Numbered from the stretch's first letter, positions 1 to 8,866 are shown. The stretch: 37,652 bases of DNA from Acidobacteriota bacterium (GCA_003225535.1 QIAL01000309.1:1-37652); one strand, 5' to 3'. The notes: a model not told the origin generated them from the letters alone. Numbers and translations are program-made.

Positions 1-1144
1 GGCCTAGGGTGTAGGGAGTTGTGAAGTAGGCTTTGCCGCGGCACATTTCCGTTACCTTTTGTACGAACTGTACTAGGCCATAATCTGAGGCGAGCATGAA
101 GGTGTTGATCAGCACGCCGGCGCGCTTGCACTTCGAGACTTCTTCCAGCGTTTGGCTTACGACCAGGGGATCGAGGCCGAATGCGTTTTTGTAGATGCGG
201 CCGTCTTCTAGCGTTAGCGCCGAGGGCTTGCCGTCGGTGATCATCACGATCTGCTTCATGTCTTTTTTCTGCCGCTGCAGGATTCTCTGGGCCATGCGCA
301 AGCCTTCGCGCGTGTTGGTGTAATACGGTCCAACCTTGACTCGCGCCAACTGCGAGAGCGGAATCTCTTCGGCGGAATCGTGGAAGAGCACCAGGGAGAG
401 CGAATCTCCGGGATATTGCGTGCGAATCAGATGGGAGAGCGCCATTGCAACTTTTTTTGCGGGGGTGAACCGATCTTCGCCGTACAGGATCATCGAGTGC
501 GAGCAGTCGAGCATGAGTACCGTCGCGCACGAAGACTGGTACTCGCACTGATGCACCTGCAAGTCGGAGTATTCGATGTTCAGCGGCAGAGTCAGGCCCT
601 CACGCTGGATGGCGTTCGAGAGAGTCGCGGTGATGTCGAGATTCAGAGTGTCGCCGAATTCGTAGGTCTTTGACGAACCGCTGGCCTCGATGCCGGTGGC
701 CAAATCGCGCGTGTCGTGGCGCCCGAAACTCGATTTGCCGAGTGAACCGAGCAGGTTGCGCAGGGACTTGAAGCCAAGGAAGTCGAGACTCTTGTCTGTG
801 ATTTCGAAGCGAGCTTGCTGCGCTTCTCCCGTCTGACCTCCGACACTGGATTGGCGCGACGGGTCATGCGGTTCGTCGACCGAGATGTAATCTTCCTGCT
901 GCATGCGCTCGATGAGCTTCTCGATGAGTTCCTCGAGTTGCCCGTCGGCCGTCATCTGCTCGATCTGCTGGCGCAGGTTCTCGTCGAACATCTCGCCGTT
1001 GAGCAGTGCGTTCTCAATGGCGCGCTTGAGTTCATCGAGCGTTTGCTCGCCTTCGGGCAGTTCGTACCACATGGATTCCTGGAATCCGCTCTGGAGCAGG
1101 TAGTCCGAGAGGGCGCCGTATTTAGAGTAGCGGATGCGTTTCAT
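1..1144 (-). CDS. VWA-domain protein, partner of ChlI-like ATPase (C-terminus off the window)
   Basis: The reading frame is open from an ATG down to the window edge (about 381 residues seen), so the C-terminus is missing. Residues 1-200 are acidic and helical with no domain I recognise. A von Willebrand A fold starts near residue 200 and carries the metal-binding MIDAS motif D213-C-S-H-S217, followed by the TNTREGL and MITDGKPS segments expected of the fold. It lies 83 bp downstream of a ChlI/MoxR-like ATPase on the same strand. In the families CobS/CobT, ChlI/ChlD and MoxR/VWA, such pairs act as an ATP-driven remodelling machine, with the VWA subunit binding the client or inserting metal. 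That role here is inferred from family and context; the client is unknown. Confidence 0.85.
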   Translation of the reverse strand, partial: MKRIRYSKYGALSDYLLQSGFQESMWYELPEGEQTLDELKRAIENALLNGEMFDENLRQQIEQMTADGQLEELIEKLIERMQQEDYISVDEPHDPSRQSSVGGQTGEAQQARFEITDKSLDFLGFKSLRNLLGSLGKSSFGRHDTRDLATGIEASGSSKTYEFGDTLNLDITATLSNAIQREGLTLPLNIEYSDLQVHQCEYQSSCATVLMLDCSHSMILYGEDRFTPAKKVAMALSHLIRTQYPGDSLSLVLFHDSAEEIPLSQLARVKVGPYYTNTREGLRMAQRILQRQKKDMKQIVMITDGKPSALTLEDGRIYKNAFGLDPLVVSQTLEEVSKCKRAGVLINTFMLASDYGLVQFVQKVTEMCRGKAYFTTPYTLG

Positions 1145-1229
1145 AAAAACAGCTGCGAGCTATGAGCTTCGAGCTATGAGCAAAAGCCAAAGTTCTTGCG
1201 TATAGCTCAAGGCTCGAAGCGCATAGCTC
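1145..1229. repeat. Short direct and inverted repeats between the two genes
   Basis: The gap holds two exact copies of the 11-mer GAGCTATGAGC (1157-1167 and 1171-1181) separated by 3 nt, and an inverted partial copy (CATAGCTC at 1222-1229) that reaches into the stop region of the upstream gene. The copies can fold into a hairpin. It may be a small dispersed repeat or an intra-operon RNA structure; there is no T-run to make it a terminator. Confidence 0.5.
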
Positions 1230-2724
1230 AGTTGAACTGCCTTCTCTGCCGGAGCGGCCTGTCCTCGGGATCGAAGGATTTCTCGCGAACTGGCTCGGGC
1301 TTCTTTTCTCCGGCTTTGAATACGCGCTCTTCGCTGCGGCCGATGCGTTTGTGCGCGTGCAGGCCTTCGAGGATGAACTCTGCCGCGGACACTTGCTGCT
1401 CGGCGCTCTCTTTTGGCGACACGCCTAGAGGTCCGAGTTTGTCGATCAGGCCCTGGATTCCGCGGAGTTTTTCGAGCGCTTCCGCGGCGGAAACCGAGTC
1501 GGCCATTTGAATCTCGCCGCCGAGGTCGAACCATTGGACGATCTGCTGCACGTTGGCGCCGGTGTAGTACTCGTCGTAGGTTTTGGCGATGGCGGTGCGG
1601 ATGAGTTCGCGGCCGACGTGATCGGCACCCTTCATCTCACCTTCGTATTCGAGTTCGAGCTTTCCGGTGATTGCGGGGAGCGCGGCGTAGACGTCGCTGA
1701 TGCGCGGGACGACAAGCTTTTCTTCATTGCGAATGGCGCGGCGCTCGGCATTCGAGATCACGTTTTCCATCGCCGAGATCGGAAGGCGCTGGCTCACGCC
1801 CGAGCGCTTGTCGATCTTCTTGTCTTCGCGCGCGGCAAAGGCTACGCGCTCGATTACTTCCTGCACGTAGTTCGGAAGATGCATTGTGTGACCATTGCGG
1901 CGCGTCCAGGCTTCCTGCGCGGTGATCGCGATTCCTTCTTCGACGGTCGCGGGATAGTGCGTGCGGATCTCCGATCCGATGCGGTCTTTCAACGGGGTGA
2001 TGATTTTTCCGCGCGCTGTGTAATCTTCAGGGTTGGCGCTGAAGACCAGCGCGAGGTCGAGCGGCAGACGAATCGGATATCCCTTAATCTGCACGTCGCC
2101 TTCCTGCATGATGTTGAAGAGTCCAACTTGAATCTTTCCTGCGAGGTCAGGCAGTTCGTTGATGGCGAAGATGCCGCGATTGGCACGGGGAAGCAGGCCA
2201 TAGTGAACCGTCAACTCGCTTGAGAGTTCATGACCGCCGCGCGCCGCCTTGATGGGATCGATATCGCCAATCAAATCGGCGATGGTCACGTCAGGCGTGG
2301 CCAGCTTTTCGACATAGCGCTCGTCGGGAGTGAGATAGGCGATCGGGGCGTCGTCACCGAGGCGAGCGATTTCATCGCGGCAGCGGCGGCAGATCGGCGC
2401 GTAAGGATTGTCGTGAACCTCGCATCCGGCTAGATAGGGCATTTGCGGATCGAGCAGCGTCGTCAACGCGCGCAGGATGCGGCTTTTCGCCTGTCCTCGC
2501 AATCCGAGAAGGATGAAATTATGGCGCGAGAGAATGGCGTTGATGATCTGCGGCACGACGGTATCGTCATAACCGACAATGCCGGGGAACACGGAGGCGT
2601 CACCGTCTTCCCGCAAACGCGCTACCAGATTGTCGCGAAGTTCGTCTTTGACGCGGCGTGTACGTAAACGCTCTTCGGAGAAGGCACTGCGGCGCAGATC
2701 CCCCAACGTGCGCGGAACACTCAT
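1228..2724 (-). CDS. ChlI/MoxR-like AAA+ ATPase
   Basis: The protein is 498 aa. It has the P-loop GLRGQAKS (residues 74-81), a sensor-1-like SANPED (about 229-234) and the long insert order of the Mg-chelatase I/MoxR clade. The Walker B position reads FAINE (N189-E190), so Asn stands where Asp is usual while the catalytic Glu is kept. Between Walker A and B is a C-x2-H-x7-C-x2-C cluster (C101, H104, C112, C115) that could hold a Zn ion. ATP hydrolysis probably powers remodelling of a client together with the VWA protein encoded next. The ATG start follows the purine-rich AAGAAAG stretch only loosely. The C-terminal 100 residues are charged and helical. The family call is firm; the biological role is not known. 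Confidence 0.85.
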   Translation of the reverse strand: MSVPRTLGDLRRSAFSEERLRTRRVKDELRDNLVARLREDGDASVFPGIVGYDDTVVPQIINAILSRHNFILLGLRGQAKSRILRALTTLLDPQMPYLAGCEVHDNPYAPICRRCRDEIARLGDDAPIAYLTPDERYVEKLATPDVTIADLIGDIDPIKAARGGHELSSELTVHYGLLPRANRGIFAINELPDLAGKIQVGLFNIMQEGDVQIKGYPIRLPLDLALVFSANPEDYTARGKIITPLKDRIGSEIRTHYPATVEEGIAITAQEAWTRRNGHTMHLPNYVQEVIERVAFAAREDKKIDKRSGVSQRLPISAMENVISNAERRAIRNEEKLVVPRISDVYAALPAITGKLELEYEGEMKGADHVGRELIRTAIAKTYDEYYTGANVQQIVQWFDLGGEIQMADSVSAAEALEKLRGIQGLIDKLGPLGVSPKESAEQQVSAAEFILEGLHAHKRIGRSEERVFKAGEKKPEPVREKSFDPEDRPLRQRRQFN

Positions 2725-2800
2725 GAAAGAAAACCCCCACGAACTACAATGAGGTGATTATACGCCGCTGTCGCGCGTTGGGTTTGAGGGCGAGGGAAGC

Positions 2801-4246
2801 GTGAAACGGTTTTGTTTGAGAAGCGTTGCGCAGTGTCGATTCCACAGTGCGAACGTACTGCTCGTGCTCTGCATTTATTTTTTCGGGACATTCGCCCTCT
2901 CACAGGCACAGAGACCGGCTGACCTCTCGACGCCGGGGCAGATCGTGGACGTGACCTGCGCGTCCGATGCTACACAAAGCTACGCTCTTTATCTGCCTTC
3001 CACCTACACTTCGGCGAAGCGGTGGCCAGTCATCTATTTTTTCGATCCGGGTGGGCGGGGACAGCGTCCGCTCGAACTCTACAAGAACATCGCCGAAACG
3101 TACGGATTCATCCTGGCCGGCTCCAACAACTCGCGGAACTTTTCGAGTGACCAGGGGAAGGCTGTGAATGCGATTTGGCAGGACACGCACGCGCGGCTCG
3201 GGATCGATGAGCATCGTTCGTACGCCAGCGGGTTCTCGGGCGGAGCGCGTGTGGCTGGCGCCATGGCTTTGAGCGGTCCCGGCGGCCAAGTCGCCGGCGT
3301 GATCGCGCACGGCGCCGGCTATCCCAGCAACAGGACATCGAAGGATGATCTGCCTTACTTCTTCGCGGTTGGCGATCAGGATTTCAATTGGCCGGAAGTG
3401 ATCAACATTCGCCGCGAACGGGAGGAGCAGGGTTCGCCATATCGGGTGCGCGTGTATTCCGGACGCCATCAGTGGGCACCCGCTGCCGTCATGGAAGAGG
3501 CTGTGCAGTATATGAATTTGAAGGCGATGCAGGCCGGCAATCTCACGGCGGACCAGGCATTCCTCGATCGTCTGATGGACACGACCAGGAAGGAAGCGGT
3601 CGACGCAGAAAGCAGAAAAGATTCGATCGCGCAGCTTACCGCGTATCGCGCGTTAGTCTCTGACTTTGGTGGACTCCGCGATGTGAAGGAAGCAACTCAG
3701 AAGCTGACGGCACTGCAGCAATCACCCGCGTTGAAAGCGGCGCTGAAAAGCGAGCGCGAGCAGGTGTCCGACCAACTGAAGCTGGAACAGGAAATTTCAC
3801 AGAAAATCGCCAGCGTTGCCGATAATTCGGTAGCCGATGTTACCGCGCTTCGCCTTGATATCAGGCAGCAGATGGGCGCACTCCAGGATCAGGCGAAGCA
3901 CAGCAAGAACGAGCAGAAGCGCCTGATCTCGGGCCGGGTATTTAGCGGAGTCTTCGTAGGCGCAATGGAGGATGGGCAGCAGCAACTTGCGGCGCGACAT
4001 TTCGAGAAAGCGGAGGCCTACTTCGACCTGATGAGGCAGGTTAGCGATGATCCGTGGCCCGTATTGTTGCTGGCCGATACGCATGCGGCTGCGGGAAATC
4101 GAAAGCTGGCGATCAAGGATTTGCAGGAAGCGGTCCGGCGCGGGCTGAAGGATCGGGCAGTGATTGAGTCGGATTCGCAGCTTCAGGGGCTCAAAAGCGA
4201 GCCGGACTTTCAGAAGCTTGTGGCGGGGGTGGAAGGGGAGTCGTGA
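2801..4246 (+). CDS. Exported alpha/beta-hydrolase with C-terminal helical/TPR-like region
   Basis: The protein is 481 aa from a GTG start behind GAGGGAAG. Residues 1-36 form a signal peptide with a hydrophobic core at about 18-33. Residues 45-235 resemble PHB-depolymerase/feruloyl-esterase-type alpha/beta-hydrolases: YALYLPSTY, VIYFFDPGGRG, and a nucleophile elbow G-F-S146-G-G, with VGDQDFNW and SGRHQW as likely Asp and His positions of the triad. The rest is helical: a coiled-coil-like stretch at about 255-370, then one or two TPR-like hairpins with AAGNRKLAIKDLQEA near 430. It probably acts outside the cytoplasm on a polyester or ester substrate, or is a non-catalytic scaffold. The substrate cannot be read from the sequence. 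It is divergently transcribed from the ChlI-like gene. Confidence 0.75.
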   Translation: MKRFCLRSVAQCRFHSANVLLVLCIYFFGTFALSQAQRPADLSTPGQIVDVTCASDATQSYALYLPSTYTSAKRWPVIYFFDPGGRGQRPLELYKNIAETYGFILAGSNNSRNFSSDQGKAVNAIWQDTHARLGIDEHRSYASGFSGGARVAGAMALSGPGGQVAGVIAHGAGYPSNRTSKDDLPYFFAVGDQDFNWPEVINIRREREEQGSPYRVRVYSGRHQWAPAAVMEEAVQYMNLKAMQAGNLTADQAFLDRLMDTTRKEAVDAESRKDSIAQLTAYRALVSDFGGLRDVKEATQKLTALQQSPALKAALKSEREQVSDQLKLEQEISQKIASVADNSVADVTALRLDIRQQMGALQDQAKHSKNEQKRLISGRVFSGVFVGAMEDGQQQLAARHFEKAEAYFDLMRQVSDDPWPVLLLADTHAAAGNRKLAIKDLQEAVRRGLKDRAVIESDSQLQGLKSEPDFQKLVAGVEGES

Positions 4247-4249
4247 GAT

Positions 4250-4873
4250 TCAGTGCACGTGACCGTTGCCGCCAGCCGTTTGGCGTGCTCGCGCTGCGCG
4301 CTTCAATTGGGGAAGGATGGTTTCCAGGTACGCCGCGACGGCCTGAATTCGCTGTGCTTCGGAGCGCATCGCGAGCAACTTCTGTTTGAAATCGAGATCG
4401 AGCGGCAACGATCCGGCAAGATAAAACGAAAGCTGGTTCTGGTCGGCAGCGGAAAGATCCTGCACGGCTCCCGCCAACGAGAGGATTTCGAGATGAAGCT
4501 GAACTGCTTTCACGCGCTCTTCCTGGGCAGCGGCTTCAGGATCATCCGGGACGATCAGCACCTCTGCCTGCAGGAATGAACGATCGCGATTCACTTCGAT
4601 CACTTCGAAACGCTTGCGTCCTTCGCAAATCAGGTCCATGCGACCGTCGGGGTATTCCTTCGTCACGGTAATGATTTCGGCGGTGCATCCGACTTCGGCG
4701 ATGCCCTCTTCGAAAGCGCGCACCACGCCGAAGGGCGCCTCCGCGGAGATGCACTCGCGGATCATTTCCTTGTAACGCGGTTCGAAAATGTGAAGCGGCA
4801 AGGGAGTGCCGGGGAGCAGAACCAATTCGAGCGGGAACAGGGGAAGAAGCGCCACGAAGTCTCCAGCGCGCAA
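4250..4873 (-). CDS. Stand-alone Lon N-terminal (LON substrate-binding) domain protein
   Basis: The protein is 207 aa and begins with the family hallmark LPLFPLELVLLPG followed by HIFEPRYKEMI, which is the start of the Lon protease substrate-binding domain. Neither the AAA+ nor the Ser-Lys protease domain follows, so it is not a protease by itself. Such short proteins are widespread and may deliver or sense misfolded substrates; the function is uncertain. The start taken is a TTG; a GTG six codons downstream (4855) would match family N-termini better. Its C-terminus abuts the convergent hydrolase gene with only 3 nt between, and its 5' end is divergent from an SDR gene. Confidence 0.85.
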   Translation of the reverse strand: MRAGDFVALLPLFPLELVLLPGTPLPLHIFEPRYKEMIRECISAEAPFGVVRAFEEGIAEVGCTAEIITVTKEYPDGRMDLICEGRKRFEVIEVNRDRSFLQAEVLIVPDDPEAAAQEERVKAVQLHLEILSLAGAVQDLSAADQNQLSFYLAGSLPLDLDFKQKLLAMRSEAQRIQAVAAYLETILPQLKRAARARQTAGGNGHVH

Positions 4874-4954
4874 TCAGAACGCGACATTTTCGATTCTACG
4901 ACATTGTGCCGGCAGCATCTTGACTTCATCGGCTGCGCCGAATACAACGCGAGC

Positions 4955-5737
4955 ATGGAACTTAGCGGGAAAGTGGTGGTGGTCACGGGCGCTTCGATGG
5001 GTATCGGCGAAGCCATTGCCCAGGTGTTCGCGCGGCAGGGCGCGAGCGTCGTTTTGCTGTCGAGAGATTCGTCGCGGGCGGAGGCCGCTCGCAACCGAAT
5101 CGGGTTTGTGGAGCGCACAGCCGCGTTGTCTTGCGATATTCGATACTCGGAAGAGATCGATCGCGTTCTCGGGCTCACGCTGCATCACTTTCAGCGGATT
5201 GACGTGTGGATCAATAACGCGGGACATGGACTGATCGACTCCGTGTCGGAGATGGACATGTCGGCTTGCCACGAGATGTTTGAGACGAACTTCTTTGGAG
5301 CCGTGACCGCGATGCAGAAAGTAATTCCCATCATGAAGCAGCAGGGCGGGGGCACGATCATCAACATTTCCAGCGTCGCGGGACATGTCCCGCTGCCGTT
5401 TCATGGCGCTTATAGCGCCACGAAGTTTGCCTTGAATGCGCTCGGCAAGGCCGCGAGAGTGGAGTTGAAGAAAGATGGGATCCATGTGATGACCGTGTGT
5501 CCCGGGTATGTGCGCACCGCATTCAGCGAAAACGCGATTCGGGGTCATGAACTCAAGAAGGTTCGGCCCAACTCGCTGCGTGGGATTAGCGCCGAGCGTG
5601 TGGCCCGGGCGACGCTTCGCGGGTATCTCAAGCAGAAGAGGGAAGTCATCGTCCCGTGGACGATGCATGTGCCAGTGAAGCTTTATCAGTTGTTTCCTGG
5701 GCTGGCGGAGTGGGCCATGGGAGGAATGGCGAAATGA
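4955..5737 (+). CDS. Short-chain dehydrogenase/reductase (SDR)
   Basis: The protein is 260 aa. The ATG chosen places the Rossmann glycine motif TGASMGIG at residues 11-18, as in classical SDRs; an upstream in-frame ATG at 4790 would add about 55 residues that overlap the divergent gene and have no family match. NNAG (87-90), the catalytic Ser in ISSVAG and YSATK (Y153, K157) are all present, so it should be an active NAD(P)-dependent oxidoreductase. The C-terminal segment with PVKLYQLFPGLAEW is hydrophobic and could touch the membrane, as in DHRS7/retinol-dehydrogenase-like SDRs. The substrate is unknown. Confidence 0.88.
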   Translation: MELSGKVVVVTGASMGIGEAIAQVFARQGASVVLLSRDSSRAEAARNRIGFVERTAALSCDIRYSEEIDRVLGLTLHHFQRIDVWINNAGHGLIDSVSEMDMSACHEMFETNFFGAVTAMQKVIPIMKQQGGGTIINISSVAGHVPLPFHGAYSATKFALNALGKAARVELKKDGIHVMTVCPGYVRTAFSENAIRGHELKKVRPNSLRGISAERVARATLRGYLKQKREVIVPWTMHVPVKLYQLFPGLAEWAMGGMAK

Positions 5738-5748
5738 AAGCGATTTCT

Positions 5749-5830
5749 GATTGCAGATTTTAGATTTGTGCAGGGATGGAGTCAGGGAGCCATCCCACGT
5801 GCGTCCCGGAACAATCTTAAATCTGCAATC
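5749..5830. repeat. Inverted repeat, 18-bp arms
   Basis: Arms at 5749-5766 and 5813-5830 are complementary with one mismatch (GATTGCAGATTTTAGATT and its partner) and enclose a 46-bp spacer. It sits between two convergent genes (SDR and TPR protein). There is no ORF and no T-run, so it reads as a small dispersed palindromic repeat that could also act as a bidirectional transcription barrier. Confidence 0.7.
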
Positions 5831-5848
5831 TGCAAAAGGCTCGCCCCA

Positions 5849-6163
5849 TCAGGCGGAGTTCAACTCACCCAGCATTGCTTCCATTTCCGATTGCGCGTGC
5901 AGATTGCCGGTGCGGCGGGCGGAGGCGATGCCTTCGTTTAACATTTTCTTCGCGTCCTCACCTCTTTCGGCCCGCACCAGGGTTTGCGCGGCCATGAAAT
6001 AACCCGCAGTGTAGTCAGGGTGGTTCTCAATCAAGATTGCGAATTCCGCGAGCGCTCGGTCGAAGTCGCCTTGCTTCGAATACTCCATGGCGAGACCGTA
6101 GCGCGCAAACGCATCTTTCGGATTCTCGGTCAGGATGTCATTCAAGGCGGCGATACGATCCAT
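5849..6163 (-). CDS. Small TPR-repeat protein
   Basis: The protein is 104 aa, almost entirely two to three tetratricopeptide repeats: NPKDAFARYGLAMEY at about 15-29, DFDRALAEFAILIENHPDYTA at about 33-53, then a third helical pair ending in SEMEAMLGEL. The ATG follows a clear GGGGGAG Shine-Dalgarno. It is a soluble protein-protein interaction module with no signal peptide or catalytic domain. It is convergent with the SDR gene across the inverted repeat. The partner is unknown. Confidence 0.8.
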   Translation of the reverse strand: MDRIAALNDILTENPKDAFARYGLAMEYSKQGDFDRALAEFAILIENHPDYTAGYFMAAQTLVRAERGEDAKKMLNEGIASARRTGNLHAQSEMEAMLGELNSA

Positions 6164-6298
6164 GGTGCAACTCCCCCGCAGACGAGGTTACTACAAAGCA
6201 GAGTCTGCTACGCGTAGAGTTCTGGTCAGCTGGTCAGCGCGGCTCGGCGTGATTACAATGGCGAGTCCAAGCATTTACTCCCTGAGGAAGAGTCCGAG

Positions 6299-6751
6299 TT
6301 GGCCTGTCCTTATTTCATGCCGGTCGCAAAACTGGAGGATGGCAGCTGGCCGCACCCGGCACGGCTTCCGCTCGGTTGCGGATGGAGCGGGCATTGCACG
6401 GCTCCGGGTCATGAGGACGCCGTTCCGTCGCAGGATGTTCTGCAAACTTTTTGCAACCTGGGCTATGCCAGTAGTTGCGGTTGGGCGCCAGCGGAACGTC
6501 GCTGGGACGCAGTGCGATTTGCCGTGGTTTCACCCGGCAGGAGTTTGCGGGAGCAAGAAAGGATTCCGTCAGAAAATGCGGCGAGAGTTCTCCGCCTCAC
6601 GGTGGTTTACGAACAGAACAACCGTCCTGCGGGTCAGGGAGAACTGGAATTCGATCTCTCGAGTGCGACCTGGTTGTGCCGCCACGAAGATAACCGCATT
6701 CAAAAGATGGCGGAGTGTTTTCTAGAAGCCTATTTGAGAAAGAGAAGCTGA
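6299..6751 (+). CDS. Conserved Cys-rich hypothetical protein (possible metal-binding)
   Basis: The protein is 150 aa. I do not recognise a named family. The TTG start lies just after a GAGGAAGAG Shine-Dalgarno; the frame is open upstream for only about 27 codons, with no ATG or GTG. The N-terminal half carries five cysteines (C3 in ACPYF, C27, C33 in GHC, C52 and C60 in FCNLGYASSC) and the phrase WPHPARLPLG, a spacing that looks like a metal or Fe-S site. The C-terminal half (RVLRLTVVYEQNN, GELEFDL) has the alternation of a small beta domain. It lies 38 bp upstream of the thioesterase and is probably co-transcribed with it. Confidence 0.7.
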   Translation: MACPYFMPVAKLEDGSWPHPARLPLGCGWSGHCTAPGHEDAVPSQDVLQTFCNLGYASSCGWAPAERRWDAVRFAVVSPGRSLREQERIPSENAARVLRLTVVYEQNNRPAGQGELEFDLSSATWLCRHEDNRIQKMAECFLEAYLRKRS

Positions 6752-6789
6752 CCCGGCATCCCGCGCTCTAAGCAGAACGAAGGAAGACT

Positions 6790-7284
6790 ATGTCCGACCA
6801 CCTGATTCCACGGCCCGTCCGAGATTCACAATCAGAAATGGCGGAAATCGTGCTGCCCAACGACGCCAATCCGCTGGGAGCGCTGCTTGGCGGACGCCTG
6901 ATGCACTGGATCGACCTGGCGGGAGCGATGGCTGCGCACCGCCATGCGCGCAATCATGTGGTGACCGCCTCGGTCGATCACATCGATTTCCTGGTGCCGG
7001 TGCGTGTTGGAGACCTTGTGATTCTTCGCTCGTCAGTGAATCGCGTATTCCATACTTCGATGGAGGTCGGCGTGAAGGTTTATGTAGAAAACTACATTGC
7101 CGATACGGCGCAGCACGTCGCCTCCGCACACTTAACTTTCGTTGCCATTGATGCGGTGGGCAAGCGGGTGCCGGTGCCTCCCGTGATCCCCGAGACGGAG
7201 GACCAGCGCCAACGCTACGACGATGCTGGGAGGCGCCGCGAAATCCGCAGATCCGAATTGGAACGAAGGCGCAAGCCACGCTGA
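6790..7284 (+). CDS. Acyl-CoA thioesterase, hotdog fold (YciA/BACH type)
   Basis: The protein is 164 aa, starting at an ATG behind AGGAAG. It has the family sequence LPNDANPLGALLGGRLMHWID, where the Asn-Pro-x-G-x-L-x-GG segment supplies the hotdog helix and Asp42 is the likely catalytic acid, followed by TASVDHIDFLVPVRVGD. It should hydrolyse acyl-CoA to free fatty acid and CoA in the cytoplasm, usually as a hexamer. The last 30 residues are charged and Arg-rich and are probably a disordered tail. It is followed by cydA after 78 bp. Confidence 0.9.
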   Translation: MSDHLIPRPVRDSQSEMAEIVLPNDANPLGALLGGRLMHWIDLAGAMAAHRHARNHVVTASVDHIDFLVPVRVGDLVILRSSVNRVFHTSMEVGVKVYVENYIADTAQHVASAHLTFVAIDAVGKRVPVPPVIPETEDQRQRYDDAGRRREIRRSELERRRKPR

Positions 7285-7362
7285 CTTCTGCGCGAAATGT
7301 GATGTGGATCACATCTAGCCCTCAGGTAAATAGTTAGCCTAGATCGGTCGCCGAGGATTTTC

Positions 7363-8700
7363 ATGGATAGTGCTCTCTTAGTTCACCGCCTTCACTTCGC
7401 ATTCACCGTCACCTTTCACTATCTTTTTCCTCAGCTGACCATGGGGTTGGCGCCACTGATTGTGGTGCTGAAGACGCTCGCTTGGAGACGCAACGATGAG
7501 ACCTACAACCGCGCTGCCCGGTTCTGGGCGCGGGTCTTCGGAATCAATTTTGTTCTCGGGGTGGTGACTGGGATTCCGATGGAATTTCAGTTCGGCACGA
7601 ACTGGTCGCACTTCTCGCGCTTTGCTGGAGGAGTCATCGGTCAGACACTCGCGATGGAAGGCGTGTTCGCGTTTTTCCTCGAGTCTGCTTTCCTCGGACT
7701 GTTCTTGTACGGCGAGAAACGGCTTGGCCCTCGCGGCCACTGGTGGTCGGCAGTGGCGGTCTTTCTTGGTTCATGGCTCAGCGGATTTTTCATCATCGTC
7801 ACCGATGCCTGGATGCAACATCCAGTGGGATACACGACGGCGGCGGATGGATCGGCGCAACTCTCCAGTTTCTGGGCGTTGATGTTGAATCCGTGGGCGT
7901 GGTGGCAATATGCGCACAACATGAGCGGCGCGGTCATCACCGGGGCATTCGTCATGGCGTCGGTGGGAGCGTTCTATCTGTTGTGGGGTAAGTTTCAGGA
8001 ATACGGACGAATATTCGTGCGGGTCGGAGTGGTAGCGGCTCTCATTGCGAGCGTGCTGCAGGTGTTCCCAACGGGCGATGGCCAGGGGCGCATGGTGGCT
8101 TTCGAGCAACCGGTGACCCTCGCTGCGATGGAAGGTCTGTTCCAAGGCCAGCCCGGAGCGCCGATCGTTTTAATCGGACAGCCGAACGTCGAGGAACACA
8201 AGATCGACAATCCGATCCTGGTGCCGAACGCGCTCAGCTTTCTGACCTACCGCCGATGGAACGCTGAGGTGAAAGGACTCGATGCGTTTCCGCAAGATCA
8301 GTGGCCGACGAGTATCGAATTGCTGTATTTCAGTTACCACATCATGGTGGGACTGGGGACATTGTTCATCGCCATCGCTGTCGTGGCGGCGTTCCTGATG
8401 TGGCGCGGCAAATTGTTTGTGAGCCGCTGGATGCTGTGGATTTTGCTGTTGGCGTTGCCATTCCCGTACATCGCCAACACTGCTGGATGGATGACTGCCG
8501 AACTCGGGCGCCAGCCATGGCTGGTGTACTCGGTGATGCGCACGGTGGATGGGTATTCGAAAACCGTTTCAGCGGGGAACGGGATATTCACTTTGCTGGG
8601 ATTTATGGGGATGTATACGGTGCTGGGGATATTGTTCCTGTTCCTGGTGAGGCGGGAGATAGAAAGGGGACCGGAGGCGCAGGTGGAAGCAGGACACTGA
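7363..8700 (+). CDS. cydA: Cytochrome bd ubiquinol oxidase subunit I
   Basis: The protein is 445 aa, about nine TM helices, with a short Q-loop (no C-terminal Q-loop insertion as in the 522-aa E. coli protein). Ligands visible: His19 for high-spin b595 in FHYLFPQ, His185 in WWQYAHNMSG and Met328 in YHIMVGLG for b558, plus Glu100 and Glu108 in AMEGVFAFFLES and the GRQPW signature at 382-386. It would oxidise quinol and reduce O2 to water with high affinity in the inner membrane. The gene is intact. Its partner cydB, 166 bp downstream, is damaged (see that entry). No cydDC assembly genes are in the window. Confidence 0.97.
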   Translation: MDSALLVHRLHFAFTVTFHYLFPQLTMGLAPLIVVLKTLAWRRNDETYNRAARFWARVFGINFVLGVVTGIPMEFQFGTNWSHFSRFAGGVIGQTLAMEGVFAFFLESAFLGLFLYGEKRLGPRGHWWSAVAVFLGSWLSGFFIIVTDAWMQHPVGYTTAADGSAQLSSFWALMLNPWAWWQYAHNMSGAVITGAFVMASVGAFYLLWGKFQEYGRIFVRVGVVAALIASVLQVFPTGDGQGRMVAFEQPVTLAAMEGLFQGQPGAPIVLIGQPNVEEHKIDNPILVPNALSFLTYRRWNAEVKGLDAFPQDQWPTSIELLYFSYHIMVGLGTLFIAIAVVAAFLMWRGKLFVSRWMLWILLLALPFPYIANTAGWMTAELGRQPWLVYSVMRTVDGYSKTVSAGNGIFTLLGFMGMYTVLGILFLFLVRREIERGPEAQVEAGH

Positions 8701-8778
8701 GATGCTTGGCAAGGGAGGGAAAATCTTGCGATGCGGCGCGCGGTATCGACGAGTCCAGATGTGTGCCTCTGCCGGCGG

Positions 8779-8811
8779 ACAGCAGATTCCTCGCTTTGCT
8801 CGGAATGACAA
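8779..8811. repeat. Partial copy of the TGTCATTCCGAG palindromic element
   Basis: The stretch between cydA and cydB contains ATTCCTCGCTTTGCTCGGAATGACA, the inverted form of one end of the elements at 11526, 12856 and 20953. Only one arm is evident here, so this copy looks truncated. It lies about 90 bp upstream of the lesion in cydB. Confidence 0.6.
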
Positions 8812-8866
8812 AGAGTAACTGGGGAGACAAGCGCTTTTGCAATGATAGGAGTTGGGAAGGATAGAA

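Noticed and set aside
1507-2223. Plus-strand 238-codon frame opposite the ChlI-like ATPase
   Set aside because: Antisense shadow of a clear AAA+ gene; no domain of its own.
4790-4954. N-terminal extension of the first SDR gene from an upstream ATG
   Set aside because: The added residues overlap the divergent Lon-domain gene and are not SDR-like; the ATG at 4955 fits the Rossmann start.
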